In this document: positions 41,356 through 50,645 of the stretch, piece after piece | How the letters are laid out: every line of letters begins with the position of its first letter | Position numbering within the stretch: the first letter of the stretch is position 1 | Assembly (NCBI GenBank): GCA_023374025.1 | Contig: SIJG01000046.1 | Span: 1,065,537-1,129,536, forward strand | Source of the DNA: Heterodera schachtii | Lineage: Eukaryota; Nematoda; Chromadorea; Rhabditida; Heteroderidae | DNA length: 64,000 nucleotides | Direction: 5' to 3' | The notes under the pieces: model-generated | Seen by the model: only the letters and a program-made list of their open reading frames with translations | What the model was told of the DNA's origin: nothing | The model's database searches: none | Made by a program: the position numbers and the translations under genes

Positions 41356-41410
41356 ATAGACAGAGATTATTAATTAAACTTCACTAAAAAAATTCATCTG
41401 AGAGACAATG
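41356..41410 (+). repeat. ~54-bp direct repeat, copy 2
   Basis: Second copy of the 40327-40380 segment with one extra A in the A-run. It is followed by AGAAACATCTCAG, a phrase that also occurs near 25389, hinting at a dispersed family. Confidence 0.55.
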
Positions 41411-42424
41411 AGAAACATCTCAGCTTTAAACCAATAAATAATTCCTTTAAATAATATTTTTATTTTATGATTATGACAGAATATATAAAATAAATAATAA
41501 AAGCTAATTTTGTTTTAAAAGATTTTTAAAGATTTTTTGTTTTTCAAAATTAATTTCTCTTTTTTAAATTAAAACATATGCTAATATGTGTTTTCATTGG
41601 AAATTGGACAGTATCTTCTTCATTGATGCAGAATTTGGTTCAATCTTTAATAAAAAAATTAAACAATTACTATTTTCAATAAATAAAGAAATAGAGTTTT
41701 TTGAAAAAATAAAGTATGAGAGTCAAATAAATGTTTTAGCATTATATGAATAAGTTTCATTATAAATAAGTATAATAAAAAGTCTCAAATTGATATGGTT
41801 AAAATCATTGAGACATAATATAATTTTAGTAAATAACTTAATTAAAGAAACATTTAGTAAAATTTGAATAATTAAATTAAAAAATATTCTTTTAAACTTT
41901 TATTAAATTTATTTAATTTTGCTTTTATTCAGAAAATATTTTTATTTGAACAATTATACATATTTCATGACAGTTTAAATCAAGCCAGTAGATCAGGAGG
42001 ATTTGCGGCGGTAGATGCCAATTTTAAAAATGAATATATTTAAAAAAGCAAAAAGAAAAGATTACATGGCCTATTAATATGTAAATATGCATTAAATCGA
42101 TGAAAAATAACATACTAAAAAATTAATATTAAAAATAAAATTAACATATAAGGACTTTTAAAATAATCAGAAAATCATAATCAATAGTTTTTAAAATTTT
42201 AATAACGAAAATTTAAAAAAATAAACATTTGCGATTGTTCTAATTTTGATTTTTTAATAATTAAAGGAGGAAAAAGATCCTAATATTTTTAATATTATTT
42301 ATTTTAATTGTTATTAACATTTATAATAAAAAAGATAAATAATATTGAAAATTCAATTAAAAAACCTATTCACTATCATATTTATATTTATTATTTTGAT
42401 AAAAAGAAAACCAATCAGAAAGTT

Positions 42425-42862
42425 TACCTCTTCTTTTCACTGTTGTACCTCTTCTATTTACTGTTGTACCTCTTCTATTCACTGTTGTACCTCTTCTATT
42501 CACTGTTGTACCTTTTCTGATCACTTTTGTACCTCAACAACCCGTTGTTTACCTCGTCCACAAACTAGAGACGGGCGCGAAGCGCCCGTTTAACTCAACA
42601 CAATTCAAAAACGGCCGCGAAGCGGCCGAAAAGTACAACAAAATTTAATAACGGGCGCGTAGCGCCCGTCTGAGCTCAACAGAAATTTGAAACGGGCGCA
42701 AAGCGCCCGTTCGAGGCCGCGAAGCGGCCTAAAAATCGCTGTTAATTTTTTTTTAATTCAAAATCTCTTCATTTAAATCGCTTCAAAGCCTAGGTAGCGA
42801 AGCTCAAGAAGCGCGAAGCGCTTTATCCCAGGCCCAGATCCGACGGTTCACACACCCGCTAG
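42425..42862 (+). mobile_element. Helitron-like non-autonomous element (3' end at right)
   Basis: Inverse-orientation relative of 11893-12395. It opens with about five copies of the 21-bp unit (CTGTTGTACCTCTTCTATTCA) at 42425-42535. A series of GC-rich hairpins follows: GGGCGCGAAGCGCCC near 42573, GGCCGCGAAGCGGCC near 42613, GGGCGCGTAGCGCCC near 42652, GGGCGCAAAGCGCCC near 42693 and GGCCGCGAAGCGGCC near 42714. It then has CTAGGTAGCGAAGCTC and ends CACACCCGCTAG at 42862, followed by T. The hairpins alternate two stem types. No protein is encoded, and the 5' boundary is not defined. Confidence 0.55.
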
Positions 42863-43415
42863 TTAAAAATTATACACATAGAATGACGTATACAAACAAC
42901 AATTTTTGATGAAGAAAATTAATGCAAATATTAATAAAAATTAATAATAATAATAAAATAGATATGTGTATATATTATGCAAAAGGTGGAAAAAACATGG
43001 AAAAACAAAAAATGAAATTAAAGATTTGTTTAAAAAATAATAATTATTTGTAATATAACCCTAGTTAAATACCCATTTAAATGAATGAAATTTTTTTTTT
43101 AAACTTTTTTCAATTATTTTTCCGAGCCACAAAATTTTATAATTTTATTTATCTTATAATTTAATTAAAATAAAAAAACTCCCGGAGATTTCATCATTTT
43201 TAATTAGTGTTTGTCAAAACATATGGAAATAGAATACCCCGATTTATTAAAAATTAATAAAATAATATTTCTTATTTATATTAAAATTCTTCATTTAAAT
43301 GATGTTTTTGGAGATTAAATAAAAAAAATCAAATTTAAATATACAGTAGAAATTTCAAAATATATAATGAAAATGCTGTTCAATGTTCAACTATTAATTA
43401 TGGTTTCTTTTTCCA
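42863..43415. other. Receptor-array 3' flank, no gene
   Basis: A/T-rich DNA between the Helitron-like end and the first receptor stop codon. The block at about 43180-43265 (TCCGGAGATTTTATCATTTT, then a TTTGTCAAAA word and TAGAATAC) recurs downstream of other array members near 55100-55180 and 63205-63290. The amplified unit therefore includes 3' flanking sequence. Confidence 0.5.
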
Positions 43416-44635
43416 TCACTGCAGTGGCACAACCGCATTAGAGTTATTAACGCAAATTAATTTGAACAAAAATGCAAATTCTTTTTGAAAAGCCGTGCGA
43501 TATTCCGAACTAAAAAAAAAATTAATAAAATATAAATATGTAAAATATTTTTGCCTTGTTAAATACAAAATTGGGCCACATGAAGCGGCACTGAAATGGA
43601 ACAAAATGCCAATAATTTGATTAAAGTTCCATGAAAATATGGCATTGAAATCGCTGGTAATTGGTTTCAGTATTATCGTTGTGAATATTGCAATGACATA
43701 ACCACCAAAATTGATAAAAACAACTGTTAAGAGTGAACGAAAAATTCTTTTGTTGAATTGTGCCGTGTTTGAATTTGACTGTGCTGAAAATGGCAAAAAA
43801 ATAATAATGTGGTAAAGCAATTTAAAAGATTAAAGCGTTTTTTTAATTTTAAAATAAATGAATTTTTTAATTTGTGTAAAAACCTTTCCGACAATGAATT
43901 ATTACGGCGATTAATGCATAAATAATTACTGTAGATACCATAATAATCGCACCTTCGGAAATGATAATTAAGCAGATTTTCTGTAAAATTTGAAATAACA
44001 AAGCAAACTTTGATTAAAAAACTGACTGATTCAAAAATGAGGCTGTTAATTTCGTAATAATTTCCAATAACTTTAATCCCATTCATTTTATCATCATAAT
44101 AACTCAAAAAAATAAATGCCGGCACAATAATTTGAATTACAGTAAACATCAGTACAACAGAAAGAAAAAGTGACGAATTGAATTTCCTTATTAAAAAACG
44201 AAATATTTTAATTTTGTTAATGATTTAAATTTTTATACTTTAACGGAAAAACCACAACAAACAGTCGTTCAATGCCAATGAAAAGCATTAATTTACGGCA
44301 CAGCCGATGCTAATTATAGGAATGATCGCAAAATAAAGACCAATTTTAAATTGCATAAAATATTGGCCAGAAAATGCGGTAAAAATTGACAAAAAATTGC
44401 CACACAAATTGATGATTTCAAAAAATGAATAAAATGCCAACAAAATATTCGCAGAGCCACGAAATGATCTGAATATTTAATTGTAATTACTTCAATTATT
44501 AAAGATTATAATAAACTTTGTCCGAATTGTGATGAAAATCACTGAAAAATTAAACAAAATTCCACTGATTGTCAAAATGAGCAAAAATATGCCATAATAA
44601 ATCATTGGCCAGCAAGGATTTTGATCAGAACAAAT
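43416..44635 (-). pseudogene. 7TM chemoreceptor (Srsx-like), copy A, 5'-truncated and frameshifted
   Basis: Exons by homology to the intact copy at 60531-61830: exon 7 43416-43509, exon 6 43555-43783, exon 5 43884-43980, exon 4 44027-44186, exon 3 44239-44468, exon 2 44517-44635. Exon 7 ends in the family tail NSNAVVPLQ followed by TGA. Exon 3 is 230 bp instead of 231: a missing base around 44290-44296 breaks the frame in TM3 just before the GIERL motif. Exon 1 is absent. At about 44681 the sequence switches to an intergenic segment also found at 50347-50405. The last intron uses GC-AG and is 45 bp, so retention would be in frame here, unlike in most copies. The missing base could be an assembly error; the lost exon could not. 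Confidence 0.75.
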
Positions 44636-44819
44636 CTTAATAAAAAATTGTTTAGATTATCAAAAATATTTAATAAATTAAATGAGAAATTCTATTAAAT
44701 TGTCAGAAATTGAGACAAATTGAAAAAAAAAAAAATTAAAAGTTCAGAAAATTTTTAACTAGCAAAGAATTTGATCAAGAATTGACCAAAGATCACTCAT
44801 TAATCAGATTCTTTTTCAT

Positions 44820-44942
44820 TCACTGCAGTGGCACAACCGCAGAAGAAGAACTCACGCAAATTAATTTCAACAAAAGTGCAAATTCTTTTTGAAATGCCGT
44901 ACGATATTCCGAACTTAAAAAATAAATAAATAAATAAAATAT

Positions 44943-44984
<42 letters not shown>

Positions 44985-45007
44985 CGTTGTCAATACAAAA
45001 TTGGGCC
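44820..45007 (-). pseudogene. 7TM chemoreceptor fragment, copy B (exon 7 plus tail of exon 6)
   Basis: Exon 7 (44820-44913) is intact and reads SEYRTAFQKEF near its start and SSSAVVPLQ at its end. Of exon 6 only the last about 25 bp (44982-45007) remain, and they lack one T relative to other copies. The former donor AAGGCAA reads AACGCAA. The intron has expanded with an (AT)n microsatellite at 44947-44983. Upstream, the sequence passes into unrelated DNA at about 45008. It is a stranded 3' duplicate that cannot encode a receptor. Confidence 0.8.
44947..44983. repeat. (AT)n microsatellite in the copy B intron
   Basis: About 18 AT units lie inside the former GC-AG intron between the exon 6 remnant and exon 7 of copy B. 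Expansion is absent from the same intron of the other copies. Confidence 0.85.
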
Positions 45008-45155
45008 TATTTAAGTATTCAAATGGCATATGCATAATTTATTTCTTTCTCAAAATTTGGCAATTTGTTCTTTCAGTTGAAAAATGAATAAAAAATAAAA
45101 AATTGGATAAAAGAAATGTTGACAAATAGCAAATTTAATCAATTTATTTTTTACT

Positions 45156-46517
45156 TCACTGCAGTGACACAACCGCATTAGAGTTATTAACGCAAATTAA
45201 TTTCAACAAAAATGCAAATTCTTTTTGAAAAGCCATGCGATATTCCAAACTAAAATAAAAATAATAATAAAATAAAGATAATTAAAAAAATATATAAATT
45301 TTTGCCTTGTCAAATACAAAATTGGGCCACATGAAGCGGCACTGAAATGCATCAGAATTCCAATAATTTGGTTATAATTGCAAAAAAATATGGAATTGCT
45401 ATCAATATTAAAAGATTTTAGTATGATCATTGTGAATAGTGCAATGATATAACCACCAATATTGAAAACAACAATTGTTAAGAGTGAACGGAAAATTCTT
45501 TTGTTGAATTGTGCCGTGTTTGAATTGGACGGTACTGAAAAATAGCAAGATTAATAATAAAATGGTTATAAATAATAATGGGGTAAATAATTTAAAAGAT
45601 TAAAGCATTTTTTAGGTTTTAAAATAAATGAAATGTTTAATTTGTGTCAAAAATACCTTTCCGACAATGAATTATTACGGCGATTAATGCATAAATAATT
45701 ACTGTAGATATCAAAATAATTGCACTTCAGAATCAAAAGCAGTAGTTAAACAGATTTTCTGTAAAATAATTTTAAAAAAAAACAAGTAAACTTCGACTTA
45801 ACAAAAACTGACCGAATCAAAAATTAGGCTGTTTATTTCGTAATAATTGCCAATAACTTTAATCCCATTCATTTTATCATCATAATAATTCAAAAAAATA
45901 AATGCTGGCCCGATAATTTGTATTACAGTAAGCATCAAAACAACAGAAAGAAAAAGTGACGAATTGAATTTCCTTATTAAAAAACGAAATAATTTAATTT
46001 TGTTAATGATTTAAATTTTTATACTTTAACGGAAAAACCACAACAAACAGTCGCTCAATGCCAATGAAAAGCATTAAAATCACGGCACATCCCGTGCTAA
46101 TTATAGGAATGATCGCAAAATGAAGACCAATTTTAAATGGTATAAAGTATTGGCCAGAAAATGCCGTAAAAATTGACAAAAAATTGCCACAAAAATTGTT
46201 GATTTCAAAAAATGAATAAAATGCCAACAAAATATTCACGGAACCACGAAATGATCTGAAAATTTCATTGTAATTGCTTGATTAATTAAAGATTTGGATC
46301 AAACTTTGTCCGAATTGTGATGAAAATCACTGAAAAATTTGCCAAAATTCCACTGATTGTCAAAATGAGCAAAAATATGCCATAACCAATCATTGGCCAG
46401 CAAGGAATTTGTTCAGAACAAATCTTAATTAAAAATTAATTAGATTATTAAAAATATTTAATAAATTACCTGCAATATGACCATTTCTTCATTCTCTTTT
46501 ATTTGGGATTCATTCAT
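45156..46517 (-). pseudogene. 7TM chemoreceptor (Srsx-like), copy C, all seven exons but frameshifted exon 5
   Basis: Exons: 1 46470-46517, 2 46305-46423, 3 46025-46255, 4 45813-45972, 5 45657-45758, 6 45306-45534, 7 45156-45249. The start is the outer of two ATGs spaced 4 bp apart; it is conserved across the array and gives MNESQIKENEEM. Exons 1-4, 6 and 7 keep frame and family length. Exon 5 is 102 bp instead of 97: about five extra bases near 45724-45729 shift the frame in TM5 and bring a stop a few codons later. The extra bases sit where two exon 5 sequence types in the array differ, suggesting a conversion join. The last intron is GC-AG, 56 bp, and contains no GT at all. If the insertion were an assembly error, this would be a functional receptor. 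Confidence 0.75.
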
Positions 46518-46639
46518 TTTAATGCAAGAAAAAAGATTTATTTTTAATAATTTAAATAACTATTTCTTTTAAAAATATGAATGAATTAATTTTTGTTTTA
46601 TGAAAATTTTTTGGCGGTAAATGGCAATTTTAATAAAGT

Positions 46640-46778
46640 AATTACAGCAAATTACATTTTTTTTTTCATCTGCATATTTGGTAAACAGATCTCAGGGCAA
46701 TAATTTGTGTGATTCAATGAATATTTAAAATGTTTGCGCAGACGAAGAACGGCACGGGACAAATGCCAACCGTGAAAT
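46640..46778 (-). promoter_or_regulatory. Class 2 upstream module of copy C
   Basis: About 200-260 bp upstream of the copy C start codon. The core at 46716-46778 contains TGTTTGCGCAGACGAAGAAC, GGCACGGGACAAATGCC and AACCGTG. The same block stands upstream of copies H (59457-59502) and I (62037-62098) and once more at 62914-62976. It is much richer in G/C than its surroundings and unusually well conserved compared with the rest of the flank. It may be a promoter or enhancer, or simply an amplified repeat; nothing here proves transcriptional activity. Confidence 0.4.
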
Positions 46779-46996
46779 AAAATAATTAATTAATTAAAAA
46801 GTGGGTAACAATTTCACAATTGTCTTGTAAAAATGGTTAGAAAAAAGTTAAATTTTCAAAAAAAATCAAAAGCCCCTAGGCAAATTGACGTTGCTGAAAA
46901 ATGGCAAACAAAATAAAATGCATAAATAGTTTAAAAGATTAAAGCATTTTTTATATTTTTAAATAAATGAGAATTTTTAATTATCCCAATATAAAC

Positions 46997-47290
46997 CTTT
47001 CCGACAATGAATTATTATGGCGATTAATCCATAAATAATTACTGAAGATACCATAATAATCTCACTTTCAAAAGAAGCAATTTAGCAGATTTTCTAAAAT
47101 AATTTAAAATATCCAATGAAATTTTGACTAAACAAAAACTGACTGAATCATAAATGAGGTTGGTAATTTCATAATAATTGCCAAGAACTTTAATCCCATT
47201 CATTTTATCATCATAATAATTCAAAAAAATAAATGCTGGCCCGATAATTTGTATTACAGTAAGCATCAAAACAACAGAAAGAAAAAGTGA
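46997..47290 (-). pseudogene. 7TM chemoreceptor fragment D1 (exons 4-5 only)
   Basis: Exon 5 spans 46997-47093 and a truncated exon 4 spans 47144-47290. Exon 5 contains an in-frame TAA two codons after its start (ATC TGC TAA). The first about 13 bp of exon 4 are missing because the sequence switches at about 47290 directly into exon 7 of fragment D2. On the low side, exon 6 is cut off at its first bases near 46880-46895. It is non-functional. Confidence 0.8.
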
Positions 47291-47622
47291 TTAAGCAAAT
47301 TAATTTCAACAAAATCGAAAATTCTTTTTGAAATGCCATGCGATATTCCGAACTAAAAAATAAAAATAAATTAATAATACAAAAAATGGATTTTGCCTTG
47401 TCAAAAACAAAATTCCACATGAAGCGGCACTGAAATGCACCAAAATGCCCATAATTTGGTTATAATTCCATAAAAATATGGCATTAATATCATTGCTAAT
47501 TGATTTCACTATTATTACAGCGAATATTGCAATGATATAACCACCAAAATTGACCAAAACAATTGTTAAGAGTGAACGGAAAATTCTTTTGTTGAATTGT
47601 GCCGCGTTTGAATCTGACGGTA
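47291..47622 (-). pseudogene. 7TM chemoreceptor fragment D2 (exons 6-7), chimeric 3' end
   Basis: Exon 6 is 47397-47622 (226 bp, a clean 3-bp deletion removing one residue of the SCGPILYL region). Exon 7 is 47291-47352. After LLKLIC the normal tail and stop are replaced by exon 4 sequence of fragment D1 read in another frame. Exons 1-5 are missing: at about 47693 the sequence passes into the class 1 flank word GGCAAATTTTCAATTG. The GC-AG intron is 44 bp. Confidence 0.8.
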
Positions 47623-47744
47623 CTGAAAAATGACAAAAAATAATAATGGGTGAAATAATTTAAATGCAAATATTTTTCAATTTTGTTACAAAAAGGCAAA
47701 TTTTCAATTGTTTAAAAAAGTCATGCGATTTGCATTCTTCTCAT

Positions 47745-48131
47745 GGTGCCAGGTCGTTACTCAAAAAACCATCAAAATGAAAATTTCTGATAGAAAATTA
47801 TTCATAACATCGCGCAAAATGAAATCAAATTTTAAAATTTGATATTATTCGATAATCCAAAATATTTATTATAATGCAAAATTAAAAAAAGATTCATAGA
47901 GTAACAAAAAAGTTATGATCTGAGAAGCTCAAAAAACTAATGTTTTTTCGACATTTTTGGTCATAACTTTCTTTAGACTTAACGAAGCTTTTTGAAAAAT
48001 TTGAATTTTGTAAGCAAATAAAGAATTCTTAGAAGCAAATGATATCAAGAATTAAAAAATATGGTTACTTTTCAGCAAATTATATCAAATTTTTTTTATT
48101 TTGGTGGTTTTTTGACTAACGTCATAGCACC
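47745..48131. mobile_element. Small TIR element in the receptor flank
   Basis: The left end GGTGCCAGGTCGTTACTC, then AAAAAACCATCAAAA, mirrors the right end, whose complement is GGTGCTATGACGTTAGTC then AAAAAACCACCAAAA. The inverted repeat is about 34 bp with five mismatches. It lies just after a class 1 flank word (47695-47744) and just before another copy of it (48153-48198). It encodes nothing. No clear target duplication was found. The right terminus GACGTTATAGCACC-type sequence resembles an orphan end near 62520-62543. Confidence 0.6.
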
Positions 48132-48152
48132 CTCCAATTTCTCCATTTAATA

Positions 48153-48796
48153 AAATTTTAATTGTTTAAAAATGTCATGCGATTTGCATTTTTCTCATCA
48201 GTACCAAGACTCACTCGCAAAATTTATAGAATTCTTGGAATTTAATTACATTTTTTGTCAATGAAAAAGTTATGGGTAGGAAAATGGGTTTCTTGTGGCG
48301 TAAAACGCCTAAAATGGGATTAAGTAGGGATAAAATGGAAAAATTTGGCTCCCTTCATTCAACATAGGAAAATTATTTTAAACTGAATAAAGTTCGAAGA
48401 GATAAAATCAGTTATGAGCGTTGAAAAAAAATAGTGAATTTTGTCAGACTCATAGAATTTTCAGAAAGAAAATTAATGGTAGATTAAAAAGTTAATACAA
48501 ACAAAATGTTGCACGAAGATATATTATGCAAAAGATGGAAAATATATTGAAAATTAAAAAATGAAACTACATTTTGTTTAAAAAAGTAATTTAAATGAAT
48601 GAATTTTCCAATTAAATCACAAAATTTATAATTTATTTCTTTTTTATTTTATTGGAAATTTCTCCATTTAAATGATATTTTTGTTGAAAATTAAATAAAA
48701 AATCAAAGTTGATAAAAATACATAAATGGAAGTTTGAAAATATATGAGGAAATACTAATCAAAGATCAAACTAATTCATTAAGATTTCTTTTTCTT
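48153..48796. other. Class 1 flank and intergenic DNA, no gene
   Basis: It begins with the flank word TTTAATTGTTTAAAAATGTC and continues with sequence that is also found at about 56430-56700 (ACCAAGACTCA, TTTTTTGTCAAT, AAAAGTTATG, AACGGGATTAA-like words). It is a duplicated upstream region without its own receptor 5' exons. Nothing coding is seen. Confidence 0.5.
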
Positions 48797-49991
48797 TCAT
48801 TGAAGTGACACAACCGCATTAGAGTTATTAACGCAAATTAATTTCAACAAAAGTGCAAATTCCTTTTTAAAAGCTGTACGATATTCCGAACTAAAAATAT
48901 AATAATAATTAATAACAATAATAAATTCGAATTTGCCTTGTCAAAAACAAAATTGGGCCACATGAAGCGGCACTGTAATGCGACAAAATGCCAAAAATTT
49001 GATAAAAAATTCCATAAAAAGATGGCATTGATATCACTGATAACTGATTTCTGTATTATAACAGCGAATATTGCAATGACATAACCATCAAAATTGACCA
49101 AAACAATTATGGAAAGTGAACGAAAAATTCTTTTGTTGAATTGTGCCGCGGAACTGAAAAATGACAAAAAATAAAATGTATAAATAATTTAAATGCTTAA
49201 GATATTTTTCAATTTTGTTACAAAAATACCTTTCCGGCAATTTCTGTATTGATTTTAATAACCAAGTAAACTTTGACTAAACAAAAACTGACTGAATCAT
49301 AAATGAGGTTAGTAATTTCATAATAATTGCCAATAACTTTAGCCCCATTCATTTTATCATCGTAACAATTAAAAAAAACAGATGCCATCATAATAATTTC
49401 AATTACAGTAACCATCATGACAACAGAAAGAAAAAGTGACGAATTGAATTTCCTTATTAAAAAATGAAAAATAATTTTAATTTTGTTAATGATTTAAAAT
49501 TTTTATACTTTAACGGAAAAAGCACAACAAACAGTCGTTCAATGCCAATGAAAAGCATTAACATTACTGCACTACAGATGCTAATTAAAGGAATAGTTGA
49601 AATATAAAACCCAATTTTAAATGACATAAAATGTTGGTCAGAAAATGCAGTAAAAATTGACAAAAAATTGCCACAAAAATTGATGATTTCGAAAAATGAA
49701 TAAAATGCCAACAAAATATTCACGGAACCACGAAATGATCTGAAAATTATTGTAAATGATTGATATTAAATATGTAAACTTTGTCCTAATTGTGATGAAA
49801 ATCACTGCAAAATTTGTCAAAATTCCACTGATCGTCAAAATTAGCAAAAATATGCCATAACCAATCATTGGCCAGCAAGGCTTTTGATCAGAACACATCT
49901 TTATTAAAAAAGGTGAAATTATCAAAAATATTTAATAATTCACCTGCAACATTAGCATTTCTTCTTTCTTTTTTATTTGCGTTTCATTCAT
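48797..49991 (-). pseudogene. 7TM chemoreceptor (Srsx-like), copy E, exon 5 deleted
   Basis: Exons: 1 49944-49991, 2 49780-49898, 3 49509-49739, 4 49293-49452, 6 48937-49153, 7 48797-48890. Exons 1-4 are in frame; exon 3 ends in IGIERLFVVLFPLK. Exon 5 (normally 97 bp, TM5) is reduced to about 14 bp, AAATTGCCGGAAAG, directly before a GT. Exon 6 lacks 13 bp at its start and has one extra A near 49003, so it is out of frame in its second half. The GC-AG last intron is 46 bp. The combination rules out a normal receptor. The upstream flank is class 1. Confidence 0.8.
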
Positions 49992-50165
49992 TTTAATTTA
50001 TGAAATGCTTTTTTAAATATCTTTTATCTTTTGGAATGTAAAAAATATTTATAATGAAATTTACGGTAAAATGGCTGTACTTAAATTTAAGTACTGAAAT
50101 TATAAATTGAAAAGATTTGTTCCTATTTGTGACATGGCATAGATGAAATTTGCACTCTTGTGTTA

Positions 50166-50214
50166 GGCAAATTTTAATTGTTTAAAAATGTAGTGTGGTT
50201 TGTATTCCTCTCAA
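50166..50214 (-). promoter_or_regulatory. Class 1 upstream module of copy E
   Basis: GGCAAATTTTAATTGTTTAA followed by AATGTAGTGTGG and TTTGTATTCCTCTCA, about 175-225 bp upstream of the copy E start codon. Related blocks are at 54187-54221 (copy F), 58395-58440 (copy G), and without adjacent 5' exons at 47695-47746, 48153-48198 and 56420-56469. Constant distance to three start codons suggests it belongs to the ancestral upstream region. Regulatory function is an inference. Confidence 0.35.
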
Positions 50215-50645
50215 TTTTTTTTAAAAGTGTACGGAGAATTTGAGTGTCACGCTACAATTGAAGGAAGAATGTTAAATTATGTTTGACTTACTACAGAAAA
50301 GGTAGAGGAGCTTAGAAGAATGTACTTGAAATTAACGATGAAAAAGAATTAAATGAGAAATTCTATTAAATTGTCAGAAATTGAGACAAATTGAAAAAAA
50401 AAATAAATGAGGAGGGAATAAGACATTAGGATTATGAATTTTAATCCCAACTTTTCCAATAATTATTCCCTTTTTTGTCTTATTTCATATCAAAAAAAAA
50501 AGCCGATCTGATTTTAGAAATTTCGAATGTTCAATTCAAAAAGTATAGTTTAGTAGCGCGGCCGTGCGCGGTGGGGCGTGCTGGCGTTGGGATTGGGACT
50601 CAAAATTGGGAGGGCAAATGGGGATTTGGAAAAGGAACTCATAAC
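50215..50645. other. Intergenic array DNA with a GC-rich patch
   Basis: It holds the intergenic word TGTCAGAAATTGAGACAAAT (about 50370; also near 44702, and diverged near 56665 and 58566). A GC-rich patch follows at 50550-50605 containing GCGCGGCCGTGCGCGG. No coding sequence is recognised. Confidence 0.5.

Larger units (their letters stand above)
33481..42424. other. AT-rich gene desert
   Basis: About 9 kb of A/T-rich DNA with no supportable gene. The plus strand is T-rich near 34.5-36.4 kb and A-rich near 36.7-40 kb. The minus-strand frames at 36426-36626 (66 codons) and 40207-40422 (71 codons) are isolated, lack recognisable domains and are not called. A short duplicated segment links 40327 and 41356. 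A small balanced-composition patch lies near 37860-37905. Confidence 0.55.

Noticed and set aside
1..43400. Mitochondrial or bacterial origin because of extreme A/T content
   Set aside because: No mitochondrial or bacterial gene content is visible, and the region is continuous with spliced nematode-type receptor genes and eukaryotic transposons.
43510..43554. Reading copy A exons 6 and 7 as one continuous exon (45 bp open in frame)
   Set aside because: The same segment in most other copies is 44-57 bp, out of frame or stop-containing, so in-frame reading in copy A is coincidental to its length.
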